Positions 11,401 through 20,364 of a DNA stretch of 22,500 nt are shown here, piece by piece. Within the stretch, counting starts at the first letter, position 1; each line of letters starts with the position of its first letter. This stretch comes from Zygnema cylindricum (taxonomy: Eukaryota > Streptophyta > Zygnematophyceae > Zygnematales > Zygnemataceae), in the NCBI GenBank assembly GCA_037447655.1, contig JBBHKE010003545.1, positions 1 to 22,500 of the forward strand, given 5' to 3'. A model generated the notes under the pieces. That model saw nothing but the letters and a program-made list of their open reading frames with translations. It did no database searches and was not told the DNA's origin. The position numbers were made by a program, and so were the translations under genes.

Positions 11401-13828
11401 ATATATGTATATGTATACATGTATATATGTATATGTATACATGTGTATATGCATATATGTATATATGTATACATGGATACATGTATATATGTATATTTGT
11501 ATATATGTATATATGTTAATGTGTGTGTGTGTGTGTGTGTGTGTTTCTACCCTTTTATTGCAAAATTCAAACTACATTGCCAATCTTAAACCCGCTTTCT
11601 AAACCGGAATCTGCTTTTTCTTTGCTGGAGAAATCCAAATGGGTACTAATGTAACTAGAGTTTTCCACATTGTTTTTTAAATTCAAATGAAAAAAAGGTT
11701 TAAAGCGATATCTTTTTTTCTTACACACCTCAAAACCGCAGACGCTTAAGGAGGGGACCTGTTGAATTCGGTCACTCTTCACATCCTTCACGGTTCGCGA
11801 AAACTGTAAAACGTAAGAACAAAAGAAAATCACAAAAAAGCTTTTCACATAGTCCTTCCTGGCAAATCAGGCGTAAAAAGGTACTGAGCAAGGTGCTTTT
11901 CCATTGAAAAGGGCCAAAACTCTTATTATTCACTGATATCAGGTGGCTGTATTTCAGCAGGATAACAAAATCATTTCACCAAAACCTATCATCCTCCCCT
12001 CACGCCCTCCCCCTTCCCCCGCCTCTTCTTCCAATCCACCATGTTAACCAATAATATAGCCATTTATAAGGATGGAAAAGGAACCAAAAGCTGTGCAGCG
12101 TACGGACCTAATGACGGTGAAGAAGCAAAGAACCCTAAAACATCAAGTGCTAGTCAACACCTTTTGGCAAAAACAACAAGACCGACAGAAAAGACAAAAC
12201 AAAAGAAGTGATAAAATTAACAAAAACGACAAAACAACAAAAGCGACAGAAATGAAAAAACGACAAAAACAGCAAAAACAACCAAAACAAGAAAAACAAA
12301 GGACGGCCGAGAAATCGACCGACCTCACAATTTGCAGCGAATCGAAAAAATTCTGTTTGCTGACGAAACTTGGCAATGAATCTCTTCGGCCTCCAATCCA
12401 CCTGGTAAGCATCTCGCCACCATGTCCCCCCGGGCAAAATCTCACGAAGCATTCTCCTATTTTGAATTGAAGCCCCTTGTCTCCCATTCCCAGCTGATTC
12501 ACCTTCTTGCTGCCCTCGAAGTACTGATATGCCATTTTCCGGCTTACTCTCATTAGAGTTTCCTGTCACCTGATGGCACTTTAGGATGACAATCAGCGCC
12601 TCTCATAGGGTAATTACACGAGAGGAGGGTACCTTCGTGTTGACGGTGAATCGTACAATTTTATGAGTAACCGTAAGCACGATTACTAAAAAAACTGTAA
12701 AAATTGTATGATTTACTCTCGAACGAGGGTGGAAACCATCTCAGCATGACTAAACCGTACAGCTCCTGTGATGGTTTTTACATTCACAAGGATTTTACTT
12801 TATCTAGTAAACATTACTCTGACATTTTGTTCTTTGGACACCATAGTTTTAACGTGGATAAGCTATGGGCACAGGATACATCTCTGATGAACCTACTCTG
12901 CCATTCCGTTCTTTAAAAGCTATGGAAATACTAAATATGGAAACCCCGTAATATATGCGTATCCAACCGTAAAGTACATGTATAGTACAGGATAACCATG
13001 TATTTTGTACAGTAACACTACGTAATTTTAGTGTTTAAACTTTAAAACTATTTTATTAACCTGCAAGACAATGTCAGAAGACAAAAATGAACTAATAACC
13101 TTGTCAATGTGATGGAAGAAGCCACCACCTTGTTAAATCCGATGAACGAAAATGTTTGCTCCAACAAAGTTAGTGACACTCACAAAAAACTGTCAGTCAC
13201 ACTCACTGGAGGCACAAAGGACAAAATGGAGGAGTTAACATGGCGAGAATTTGGTTGTGCCGATGACCCCAAGCTCCGAGGATTCATTCGCTGGCGTTCT
13301 TCGACTGTCGAGCGAGAAGCACTTTCATTCCTGCAACTTCAAAGAAAAAAAAATGTGCATCAAAGGTAAAAAAAAATGTGTATCCTATAATAATCGTTAC
13401 AGTAAGAAAGGTAAAACATGGGCATCAAATTATAGCTTTTACAAAGAAAAAGGTAGAAAACGTGCATCTAGATTCTGGAATGAAAAAGGTAAAAAATGTG
13501 CATCAAATAAAAAAACCCTAAAACTTGAGACTTACCTCCGAGCTCCTTGAACTTCTGTCGTTGATACCATCCGGTTCCTGTCTCTACTTCCTTCTGTACT
13601 CCTCCCTGTCCTATTTTCTCCGAGAGAGCCATAGCTGCCATGATTACTTGTACGGAATTCAGAAGACTCTGGCTGGACTGACCGAGATGATCCTCCAGAA
13701 AAAGTCGTTTCCCTCCTATTACTATTATTATTATTATTATAGGATTGATGAGAAGGAGATGGACTAGGGTTTGGTGAAGAAGCAGTTGACTCTGCGGGAA
13801 CCGCTGGAGGCCAAATTCCTCGTCCCAT
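8335..13828 (-). CDS. Seven-exon gene for an uncharacterised 385-residue protein with a beta-barrel-like C-terminal half
   Basis: Seven exons were joined by hand: 13828-13536, 13330-13207, 12569-12324, 11803-11729, 9639-9502, 9145-8961 and 8431-8335. All phases agree and the joined frame stays open to a TGA. The ATG at 13828 is preceded in frame by TAG, so it is the first possible start. Residues 1-170 are rich in Ser, Asn, Pro, Arg and Glu, including five consecutive Asn (residues 31-35), and look disordered. Residues 176-221 carry a WW pair (189-190), then W198 and the RPK triplet (199-201). From about 200 onward the sequence alternates polar and hydrophobic residues and turns, ending in an aromatic-rich strand (I-F then Y), as outer-membrane beta-barrels do. 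No signal or transit peptide is evident. I do not recognise the family. An organelle outer-envelope protein is an inference from pattern only. The joins at exons 3/4 and 5/6 are the least certain. Confidence 0.72.
8482..8612. repeat. ~30-bp minisatellite in intron 6
   Basis: GTTAAACTGTCAAAACAAA recurs near 8483, 8513 and 8589, with variants at about 8537 and 8559. Confidence 0.75.
8565..8930. repeat. 200-bp tandem duplication in intron 6
   Basis: CTGACACAACAACCTAACC begins at 8641 and again at 8841, exactly 200 bases apart. The flanking blocks (CAGACC, CTGATACAGGATTGAG, the GGGAG tract) repeat in the same order. Confidence 0.85.
8912..8953 (+). repeat. GGGA repeat, G-quadruplex motif, at the start of intron 6
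   Basis: Eight or more runs of three to seven G separated by single A. It lies within 10-50 bases of the exon 6 donor and on the template strand. A related shorter tract is at 8718-8733. Confidence 0.85.
8961..9145 (-). CDS. Exon 6 (beta-strand pattern)
   Basis: The acceptor is GTTTTACAG|GTT and the donor is ACGG|GTATGA; the exon leaves in phase 2. The same frame is open further upstream to about 9277, so an alternative acceptor (GAG|GTG, about 9181, also in phase) would add 12 residues. The stretch is rich in Gly, Trp and alternating hydrophobic residues. Confidence 0.7.
9296..9480. repeat. A-rich purine tract in intron 5
   Basis: Nearly all A/G with a few C on the plus strand, so it is a T/C-rich stretch of the sense strand of intron 5. 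It is upstream of the exon 6 acceptor. Confidence 0.75.
9502..9639 (-). CDS. Exon 5 (46 codons, beta-strand pattern)
   Basis: The acceptor is AATATTTTAG|GTT behind a long pyrimidine-rich tract on the coding strand (9660-9810). The frame stays open through 46 codons with clear alternating strands and charged turns. The donor is CAG|GCAAGA, a GC-type donor with otherwise good consensus. No GT donor nearby gives a usable phase. Confidence 0.7.
9658..9812. repeat. GGGAGA-type purine tract in intron 4
   Basis: About 150 bases almost purely purine on the plus strand, therefore a C/T tract on the transcribed gene's sense strand just upstream of the exon 5 acceptor. It may serve as a very long polypyrimidine tract. 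A shorter GA tract lies at 10159-10215. Confidence 0.88.
10377..11034. repeat. TATATG/TACATG minisatellite, first part
   Basis: An alternating purine-pyrimidine array of TATATG, TGTATA and TACATG words. A higher-order unit is visible: the interruption GGTGTAAATG occurs at 10781 and 10888 (107 bp apart) in the same context. All long frames here on either strand are Tyr/Ile/Cys/Val low-complexity products of the repeat, not genes. It lies in intron 4. Confidence 0.95.
11043..11348 (+). mobile_element. hAT-like MITE, short type, copy 2 (inside the minisatellite)
   Basis: A 306-bp element about 90% like the copy at 2234 by eye. The perfect 8-bp duplication GTATAAAT lies at 11035-11042 and 11349-11356. 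It interrupts the TATATG/TACATG minisatellite in intron 4 of the minus-strand gene. Its left terminus has one changed base (CATAGGTC). Confidence 0.92.
11357..11545. repeat. TATATG/TACATG minisatellite, second part, ending in (GT)n
   Basis: It continues the same words beyond the inserted MITE and ends in about 12 GT units (11520-11544). The GT tract lies in intron 4 on the other strand as (AC)n. Confidence 0.93.
11729..11803 (-). CDS. Exon 4 (25 codons)
   Basis: The acceptor is TTTTACAG and the donor is GAG|GTGTGTAA. The exon is phase 0 at both ends. Its sequence has alternating residues typical of a beta strand. It is short, so it was accepted mainly on phase and splice-site fit. The next intron (2089 bases) contains the minisatellite and a MITE. 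Confidence 0.58.
12324..12569 (-). CDS. Exon 3 (start of the conserved-looking half, WW motif)
   Basis: The acceptor is CCATCAG|GTG and the exon is phase 0 throughout. It encodes residues 140-221, including the Trp-Trp pair and the following R-P-K motif. The donor chosen is GAG|GTCGGT, because it alone keeps frame with exon 4. A better-looking GTGAGG lies five bases upstream but would lead to a stop in exon 4. Confidence 0.7.
13207..13330 (-). CDS. Exon 2 (low-complexity linker)
   Basis: The acceptor is a T-rich tract followed by GTTGCAG, and the donor is CCA|GTGAGT. Its 124 bases take the frame from phase 2 to phase 0. It encodes Arg/Ser/Glu/Asn-rich sequence (residues 98-139) with no recognisable domain. 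The plus-strand frame over the same bases is a shadow. Confidence 0.77.
13536..13828 (-). CDS. Exon 1 (start codon, Ser/Asn/Pro-rich N terminus)
   Basis: It runs from the ATG to the donor GAG|GTAAGT, a full consensus site, and exits in phase 2. It encodes residues 1-97 plus two bases. A run of ATT on the plus strand (13725-13741) encodes the poly-Asn stretch. A CAG acceptor behind a T tract lies 20-odd bases upstream of the ATG, so the 5' UTR may itself contain an intron. Confidence 0.8.
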
Positions 13829-14149
13829 TGAATTCACACACTAGGCCCTGAAAAAACCTATAAAACCCTAATGTCCAGGAAAATGCTTTTCACGTTATCT
13901 CGGCGTATTTACATAAGTGAAGGAATGGAAATGACGCTTTTTAGTATGGATTATCTATGTCTTGGAAGGCACGGATTTGCAAGCATGGAACTGTACGGTT
14001 CGAAAGTACTGTACTTGTTTGAAAGTATTGTTGCACATTGATAGATACAGTGAACATCAGACTAGAAGCCAGCTTGATCTTTCCATTCCACAATAATGGA
14101 ATAATGGAAGAAGAAGATGGAAAAATGTCTAATGTAGAAGCTGTGGAAA

Positions 14150-14222
14150 ATAACGAAAGGAGAGAGGAGGAGAATAAAGAGAAGAAAGAGAAGAAAGGAG
14201 AGGAGTGAGGAGAAGAGAGGAG
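14150..14222. repeat. GA-rich tract upstream of the gene
   Basis: GGAGAGAGGAG-type sequence about 320-390 bases upstream of the start codon. It is C/T-rich on the gene's sense strand. It could be a promoter element, but nothing else supports this. Confidence 0.6.
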
Positions 14223-14591
14223 TTTTGGTTACATTACAAAATCCTGCTTACATTTTCTGAAAAATGACTTTACATGCACGAGGAATTGTTTGCTGATAAT
14301 CCTAATTACAGCAGTTTAAGTGAACACATAATAAGTTTACCAGCAAGTGTAAGATTTAAGATTGTAACCTTTCTAGTACATTTCTTCCTTAAAACAGTGG
14401 AAAAAAGAGGTATTGTTTACTACTACATTCCAAAACATGATCAAATATTATTCTTCTTCAAAATCACTTCATTCCAATGTATTTCAAGGGGCAGAAATAC
14501 TAGATCTTGCAGTTTCCAAAGAAAAAAATAGAGAAGAAGATCCTGATTTAGTGATTTTCTTCCTCTCTTCCACAGCAGAAAATTAATGAAA

Positions 14592-14772
14592 GAGGCATCC
14601 TGACCGTACAGCTAAAGGTGCAAAAAAAGTACAACAAGAAGATAGAATTGAAGAGGCATCCTGACCGTACAGCTAAAGGTGCAAAAAAAGTACAACAAGA
14701 AGATAGAATTAAAGAGGCATTCTGTCCGTACATCTAAAGGTGCAGAAAGGTACAGCAAGAAGATATAGTGTC
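14592..14772. repeat. 61-bp tandem repeat, three copies
   Basis: GAGGCATCCTGACCGTACAG begins at 14592 and 14653, and a diverged third copy at 14714. The period of 61 is not a multiple of three, so it is unlikely to be coding. Confidence 0.9.
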
Positions 14773-14929
14773 CTATGCGTAACTGGTGAGAATTTTTAAA
14801 TTTATGGTACATTGACACTCGAGAAAATCGGGGACAACACTATTCCTAGTAACAGAATCAGAAATATCACAGACTGCAGTAAAGGTACAGTACAAACCTG
14901 TACTGTATTGTACTATACTGTACGGTATA

Positions 14930-15114
14930 ACCACCCATCGCTATTATAGTCTGTGATTATTAACGTTAACACTGTTTTAGAATTGACGACACTAAATTAC
15001 GCCTTGAAACGTGGTCTGTTTTGAGCCACAACATTATATAGATTTATTAACACTATGGTTTCGAGTCAGAAAAAATCGAATTAAAGTGATCGATTCTAAT
15101 AACGATTGAAGCTG
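14930..15114. mobile_element. TA-flanked MITE, degenerate copy
   Basis: Its ends resemble the family termini (CATCGCTATTATAGT at the left, CTAATAACGATTG at the right) and both are next to TA. The core is diverged, so boundaries are approximate. Confidence 0.45.
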
Positions 15115-15292
15115 TAGCTGTCGTCCGTACTAAACAACGTAAAGGGAGGATAAGGTTGACCAATAAAGCAGCCAGCTTCGGAAAATGTGTGTTCGTACGG
15201 ATCTAAAATTCCAAACCATAGTCAAACATCAACACTTCAAATGGGGATATGCAAACTTTATTGCAAAAAATTGCAGCAACTACAGTAAAGTA

Positions 15293-15491
15293 CACCTTGA
15301 ATCGTTATTAGCGTATAGAAATTATTAGTGTAAAGAAAAAAATAGCCTCATTCATTCTAATTTAGTGCCAGGAGACGTGGCAGATTATGGTCCATGTCCT
15401 TAAATAGTGTAACTTATTCTATTGAAGGTATCAATGTCAAAATTTTGGGGTGCCGATATAGAGTACATAAGGCTAATAACGATTCACGGTG
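15293..15491. mobile_element. TA-flanked MITE (Tc1/mariner-like termini), 199 bp
   Basis: The left end CACCTTGAATCGTTATTAG and the right end CTAATAACGATTCACGGTG are inverted repeats, with TA on both sides. A TA duplication fits the Tc1/mariner superfamily. It has no coding capacity. Confidence 0.8.
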
Positions 15492-15498
15492 TACAGTA

Positions 15499-16116
15499 CA
15501 CCGCCAATCATAATTAGAGTAAATTACTCTAATTCGGTCGCTCGAAATTTCGACTCTATCACATCAAATAGAGTAATCGAATCTATTTTTTTCATTATTC
15601 TAATTTAGGTGACGCTTAATTAGCGTAAAAAAATCTAATATAGGTTATATTTAAATAGTGTGGAGTACGGACGACGTCTGACCGTGCAAAATTGTATTTT
15701 TATAAGTAAAAAGGTACAAATAATGATTTAATAGAATCGCGCTCGCACGTGAAATCGCACTAAACAAAAAAAGGAATCACATTGAAAAAAAGCCGTTCGC
15801 ATAACTCTCGTCCGTCGACAGCATCGTCGTCAGTGTGAACAATAACTGACATTCAATGCAACAAATATTATTAGCGTCATAATGACGTCAATACTACACC
15901 GGACTGACACATTTTGTACGTCTACGTCATTTAGTGTTCATAATTATCGCGCACATAGTTATCGCCGACAAAACCCAATATAGAATAACTAAATAAATTA
16001 GAGTAAACTTCATAGTTGAAAAAGCTCTATCACATAAATTAGCGTCAATTACTCTAATTGTTTTTTTTTGTTTTTTTACTCTAATTTTTTCATTACTCTA
16101 ATTACGATTGGCGGTG
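15499..16116. mobile_element. TA-flanked MITE, 618 bp
   Basis: The ends CACCGCCAATCATAATTAG and its near-perfect complement share the CACCG terminus with the family. Subterminal TTACTCTAATT repeats occur at both ends. Its core (about 15655-15765) resembles the core of the element at 21667-22203. Only five bases separate it from the preceding element, forming the palindrome GGTGTACAGTACACC at the junction. Confidence 0.82.
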
Positions 16117-16281
16117 TACTGTACTGAGTAACAGTGTCAAACAAGCCTCCGTACAAGTGTGGGACCTTCGGCAACCTCGTACGTGACCCTATTGTGATCG
16201 GGTATGTGAATAGGGTTTTGTATTTAGGGTTGTTTTTTAATTAAAATAAAATTAAAAAACAAAAACACATAAAATAAAGTA

Positions 16282-16994
16282 AGGGTGAAGTTCCATTAGA
16301 CGAAAAGTGAGGTTGTTTACACAAATTCGGACCTCTCCGTACTACACCGTAGCTATTAGTTTGTTTTTATCAGGAAAACAACATTACAGAGAATCTTGCC
16401 AATATTCTCCAAAAGTCTGGAGTTAACAATGACCGTTGGATATTTTTTCGCAAAGCATTCGCTTCGAAAGTTTTTGTAATAAGTGATGTGAGACGCGACA
16501 CGTTGGATAATGAGCATACGTGTCAAGATGGTAACCAACAAAAATAAAAAATATTCGCACACGATATACGCATTCATAAATCCAACAGAAAATACAAACG
16601 AAACATCGTAACACACTTTTGTCACGCTATTTTTGTTACCTCCCAGTTGTCACACTATTTTTGGCAACACTCATTCTTCACGTGTAAAAACAATTCGTCA
16701 CGCGTAAAAACATGAACCCTAAAATAATGAGGTGGTATCTGACAAGGCGTCTGCAAAGAGGACAAAAGTTGTGTTAAACGATGACCTAGTACGCACATAC
16801 ATGGTACGCAAATGAAGATTTTTCGTCGGTGTGAAAATCATTGACGATTTTCAATATTACATCTGTAGTGACGTGGCACCGCGTTTCTGCTAACACGTGG
16901 ATTACAGACTTTGCACAATGGAACTTCGTTCAAATTGTAGCATTTTGTAACGTTGGCCGTACAAATACAGAATGTCCAAATGGAACTTCACCCT
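16282..16994. mobile_element. 713-bp TA-flanked element with 16-bp perfect inverted ends
   Basis: AGGGTGAAGTTCCATT at 16282-16297 is exactly complemented at 16979-16994, and TA flanks both ends. A partial subterminal copy (AATGGAACTTC) sits at 16919. An 89-codon minus-strand frame (16625-16356) lies inside. I recognise no transposase motif in it, so it may be a remnant or chance. The hAT-like MITE copy 3 is inserted right at its right border. Confidence 0.72.
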
Positions 16995-17000
16995 TATAAG

Positions 17001-17455
17001 CATAGTTCAAAAGTAGGCGTTTTTTGGTAGGCCTTTAGTAGGCCGCCTTTAGCTTAAGTTGTGTTACAGACTTTCCATGTGATCTTCTGAGATCGCTAAT
17101 TTCATCAGCGACTGTACGATCGTCCGAATCTGACGATAGTCCTATCGTAAGTTGTGTTATGGGCTTTTCATGTGATCATCTTAGATAGTTACTTTCATCA
17201 ATGACAGTAAAATCTTCCAAATCTGACGGTTTAAATAAAAGTCGCTCAAAACTCACAAAAAAATATTTTTTTGTCCGATTTTTTTTTTAATTTAGACATG
17301 ACGTTTAATTCTCTATCGAACGATGTGCAACTCAACCCTGTTAATATTTTATTTCATTCTGCGGCCAATACAATACGGGTCTTAAGGTCATATTGTATGT
17401 TTTGCATACAATGGGCATATTCTATGGGCGTAAGGTAACCTACTTTTGAACTATG
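17001..17455 (-). mobile_element. hAT-like MITE, long type, copy 3
   Basis: A 455-bp element with the same termini as the short type, in inverse orientation. The perfect 8-bp duplication CTTATAAG lies at 16993-17000 and 17456-17463. It differs from the short type by a different central part and by two tandem copies (about 93 bp each) of the segment carrying the GATCGGACGGTCG-type core. Confidence 0.92.
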
Positions 17456-17566
17456 CTTATAAGCCATAAACATACGGTCGCGCAAAGAATACAGGCGACG
17501 TAGACGCTTTCGACACCCCTTGCGGGGCCAAAAAGCTGCAAGATACAATACTTAATCGAGCGTTTT

Positions 17567-17845
17567 TAGGTGTGAAGGTCGCGTGTGAAAGGGTCCACGT
17601 CGCCTTTCACTCCTTTCACTCCAATTTCGCTTTACGACGCCTCGCGCCGCGCGGCGCGTCGCAAGTATAAATATGTTTAGGGTTATTTTCTCATTCGTGT
17701 TTTTTTTATACAACAAAAAAAACACAACCAATAACCATATGACCCTAAAAATCCGAGGTACCCAGGCGGTATTTTGCAAAGTGTGAAAGGCACGGGCATT
17801 TCGCGGTGTGAAAGAGGATTTCACACCTTTCACACCACGAACAAA
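17567..17845. repeat. Possible inverted-repeat element with a CG-rich palindrome
   Basis: GTGTGAAAGG-type motifs lie at both edges in opposite orientation, with repeats inside. Near 17647 the perfect 16-base palindrome CGCGCCGCGCGGCGCG stands out from AT-rich surroundings, followed by TATAAATAT. The element boundaries are a guess. Confidence 0.4.
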
Positions 17846-18147
17846 ACAACCACTAAACCTTACTTGTACAGTAAAATTAAATACAGTGGTCTCTTTTCTG
17901 TTAGTTGCGTTTCACATGTACGCGCCGTAATTTTTTTGGGATTCAATATCGTAGTTTGAATTTGAAATCAGAATCTAGGGACGCACTCGCAGACCGTTGG
18001 TAATTAGCGACTTCGGTGTTGTATTTATTCATGTGTTGCTCATTATACTCATTGCACTTTCTAACTAGAGGGGGGGCTGTACTTTTCCCGTAACGATTAA
18101 GGGAAATCTTAAAATGAATGATGCTTTTCAGCATTTCAAATATGCAC

Positions 18148-18723
18148 GATTCACACTATAAATGGATGATGAATGAGATGAGGAAATTAATGTCATTTTT
18201 TTTGTTTGGACGTTAATCGCCCTTGACATCATCTCACGTCAACAAAAACGTCGCGATGTGATTCATGTTGCAGCAGGGTTAAGCGCCGATGACTCAAATC
18301 TGTCTGCACCAAACCATCGTTTTTCACCCGGGGGGGAGGACGTTTCGTCAAATTTCTAAATAAGTTTTAAGTTTACATTTTTTTACGTTCTATTCTAGGT
18401 GATTTTGATTGGCTAGTTGATAATGGGTTAACATATTAAAAAAAATTGTTACAATACGGATCATTCGTTCGGGATACCACTTCCAGTTTTTTCAAAGTCG
18501 AAATTTTGCACCCCGAAAAGGTTTTTTGGAAAAGAGGATTGATTTACCATAATTGTCAACTTTTGACGTTGACCGTATGTTTTGTACGTTGATACGCTCC
18601 AAAAAGGTTGACAGCCAAGCGGTCGACCTATTTGGCGCCTATGTTTTTGCATTTTTTGCGGAACGAATGTTACGGGATTATTCGTTTCCTCATCTCATTC
18701 ATCATCAATTTCTAGTGTGAATC
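18148..18723. mobile_element. 576-bp fold-back/MITE element
   Basis: The left end GATTCACACTATAAAT, then GATGATGAATGAGATGAGG, is complemented at the right end (about 40 bases with few mismatches). The interior has no long frame. A target duplication could not be assigned. Confidence 0.72.
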
Positions 18724-18839
18724 TTACAATAATCGAAAACTGCAACCATGGTTGTTAAATTCGTGTATTACGCACGTATCACTCACGAATAGCACATACA
18801 ATGCGCATCGAACAATAATGAATTGTTAATAAAATGCAT

Positions 18840-19680
18840 GCCCAACTTTATACCCGTACATTTTTCATACATTTATGTTGAGTGTCCGTATATTTTCGTG
18901 CTTTTAGGGTTATTTAAGGGGATTTTAGGATTGTTAAAGTTCAATCCCGTATATTTTAGTATAATTGCATTACATTTTACATACATTTACGTACCGTGTC
19001 CGTATATTCATGTATTTTTAAGGGTTATTTATGGGGATTTAAAGGTTTTTAGAGTACATTTTCGTACATTTCAATACAGTTATCTTACATTTTCCGTGCT
19101 TTTTAGGTTTTTAGTAGTGTTGTGTATAGCGTCAAAACTTATCACGATAAAAACGATACCGATAGTTATCGGTTATCGAGCGGTGAGGGGTCCTTATATA
19201 TCGCTTCAAGACTAACAAATTCCTTATCGGTTATAAATGGAAACTAATTATATAACGTTATATAATAGTAATTTATAATACATTTTACTTTATTTTTCAC
19301 TGTATATATCATGGCATGCCACGCATGACAATCTGTTACGTACTTGGAAATAAATTTTACAATTGTACACCCTGAATCGTACAACTTATCACTGATAGTT
19401 ATCGAATCATTGTTATCGTTATTAAAAACCGATATTATTGGTTTTTCATCGCGATAACACCGGTACCAACATATTGTTATAATATATGGATTATCCGTAG
19501 GACAAAAAAAGGAGCGTATCGGTTATCGACAAATGGCCACCGATACATAACACTACTTTTTATGGCACACTTCCGTATATTTATGTGTATTCTTCGTACT
19601 TTTCAAGATATCTTAAGGATTTTGTAAGGTTTAAGGGGACTTTTTCCGTACATTTATATGCACAGCAAAAAACATACGAA
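18840..19680. repeat. ~114-bp tandem repeat split by an element
   Basis: GTGTCCGTATAT occurs at 18882 and 18996, followed by a GGGTTATTTAAGGGGATTT-like block each time. A third, diverged copy (CTTCCGTATATTTATGTGTATT, about 19570) resumes after the 445-bp element. Confidence 0.7.
19113..19557. mobile_element. 445-bp inverted-repeat element with subterminal TATCGGTTATCG motifs
   Basis: The ends AGTAGTGTTGTGTAT and ATACATAACACTACT are inverted repeats. Several TATCGGTTATCG-like motifs in both orientations lie near each end, as in hAT-type subterminal regions. TTTTTA borders both sides if the element starts one base later. It interrupts a tandem repeat. Confidence 0.7.
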
Positions 19681-19938
19681 ATTTACGGAAATTATAAAAT
19701 CGACGAATACTACATAAAAATCGTAAAAAGGTTTATATATGTAAGAACTGAGCAACCATGTCTATAACCAATTTTTTCATATTGTTTCCACTAGAGTAGT
19801 TCCAACCTTTACGTTTTAGGTTTTGTGTTGACGTCCCATTTTGTCCTTTGGAGTTAGTATATAGCGTGGTTTTTTAGTGCTATTATTTTTTTGTTCTAAA
19901 ATTTGTATTTTGTATTTCTTGCTTACAATGTCTTGTAG

Positions 19939-20364
19939 TTTTTGTTCGTACTTTGGGGTTTTCCAATTGTAGCCTTTAACAGTAGTGAACAATATTCCAT
20001 TTCAGTCAAACTCTTCGCCTTACTAAATCCTTGTAAACCACACAAACCACAAGCAAACATAGATGCGTGGTTTCACGAGATCGAGATTGGACAATAAACA
20101 TTGGTTAATGTAAGTAGTTTAATATCTTTGAGAGGAAGCATTTTCATGGTACATTGCATAGGCATTTGTTGCAAAGTTGGTTGTGTGGAGTTAAAGAAGA
20201 TTAAGAAAACACCTTTGGAGGAGACTTTACGTACATTGAGCGAGTTTCTCCTTAAGCCTATCAAACGCACTTATTACGAAACTTACACGAACTTCAACAA
20301 ACAAACGACAATTTCACTTATTTGGCTTGGTTTAGGAGTTTTACTTATTTGGCTCGGTTTATGA
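19939..20364 (+). pseudogene. Possible decayed coding region
   Basis: One frame is open from about 19939 to 20364 except for a single TAA near 20092. It includes an 87-codon open part with charged and hydrophobic sequence. The following bases (about 20421-20607) continue open in another frame for about 60 codons. I recognise no family. It could be a transposon gene remnant, one exon of a gene, or chance in AT-rich DNA. Confidence 0.2.
20284..20364. repeat. Short tandem duplication (~28 bp)
   Basis: CTTATTTGGCTTGGTTTA is followed by CTTATTTGGCTCGGTTTA. Confidence 0.75.

Larger units (their letters stand above)
13829..14929. other. 5' flank of the gene, no second gene called
   Basis: It holds a probable 5' UTR or promoter, the GA tract and the 61-bp repeat. 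An 85-codon plus-strand frame (14274-14531) has ordinary composition but no recognisable domain, so I leave it uncalled. Confidence 0.5.

Noticed and set aside
12072-12470. 132-codon plus-strand frame rich in Lys and Gln
   Set aside because: It lies antisense to exon 3 and the A-rich start of intron 3. The minus-strand exon has splice sites and phase agreement.
13109-13550. Two plus-strand frames of 86 and 99 codons
   Set aside because: They overlap exon 2 and intron 1 of the minus gene; no splice or start support.
14578-14745. A plus-strand reading with an HPD triplet that resembles a J-domain, behind a CAG acceptor-like site
   Set aside because: The 61-bp repeat shifts the frame in each copy, so the resemblance exists in one copy only and no upstream helix is present.
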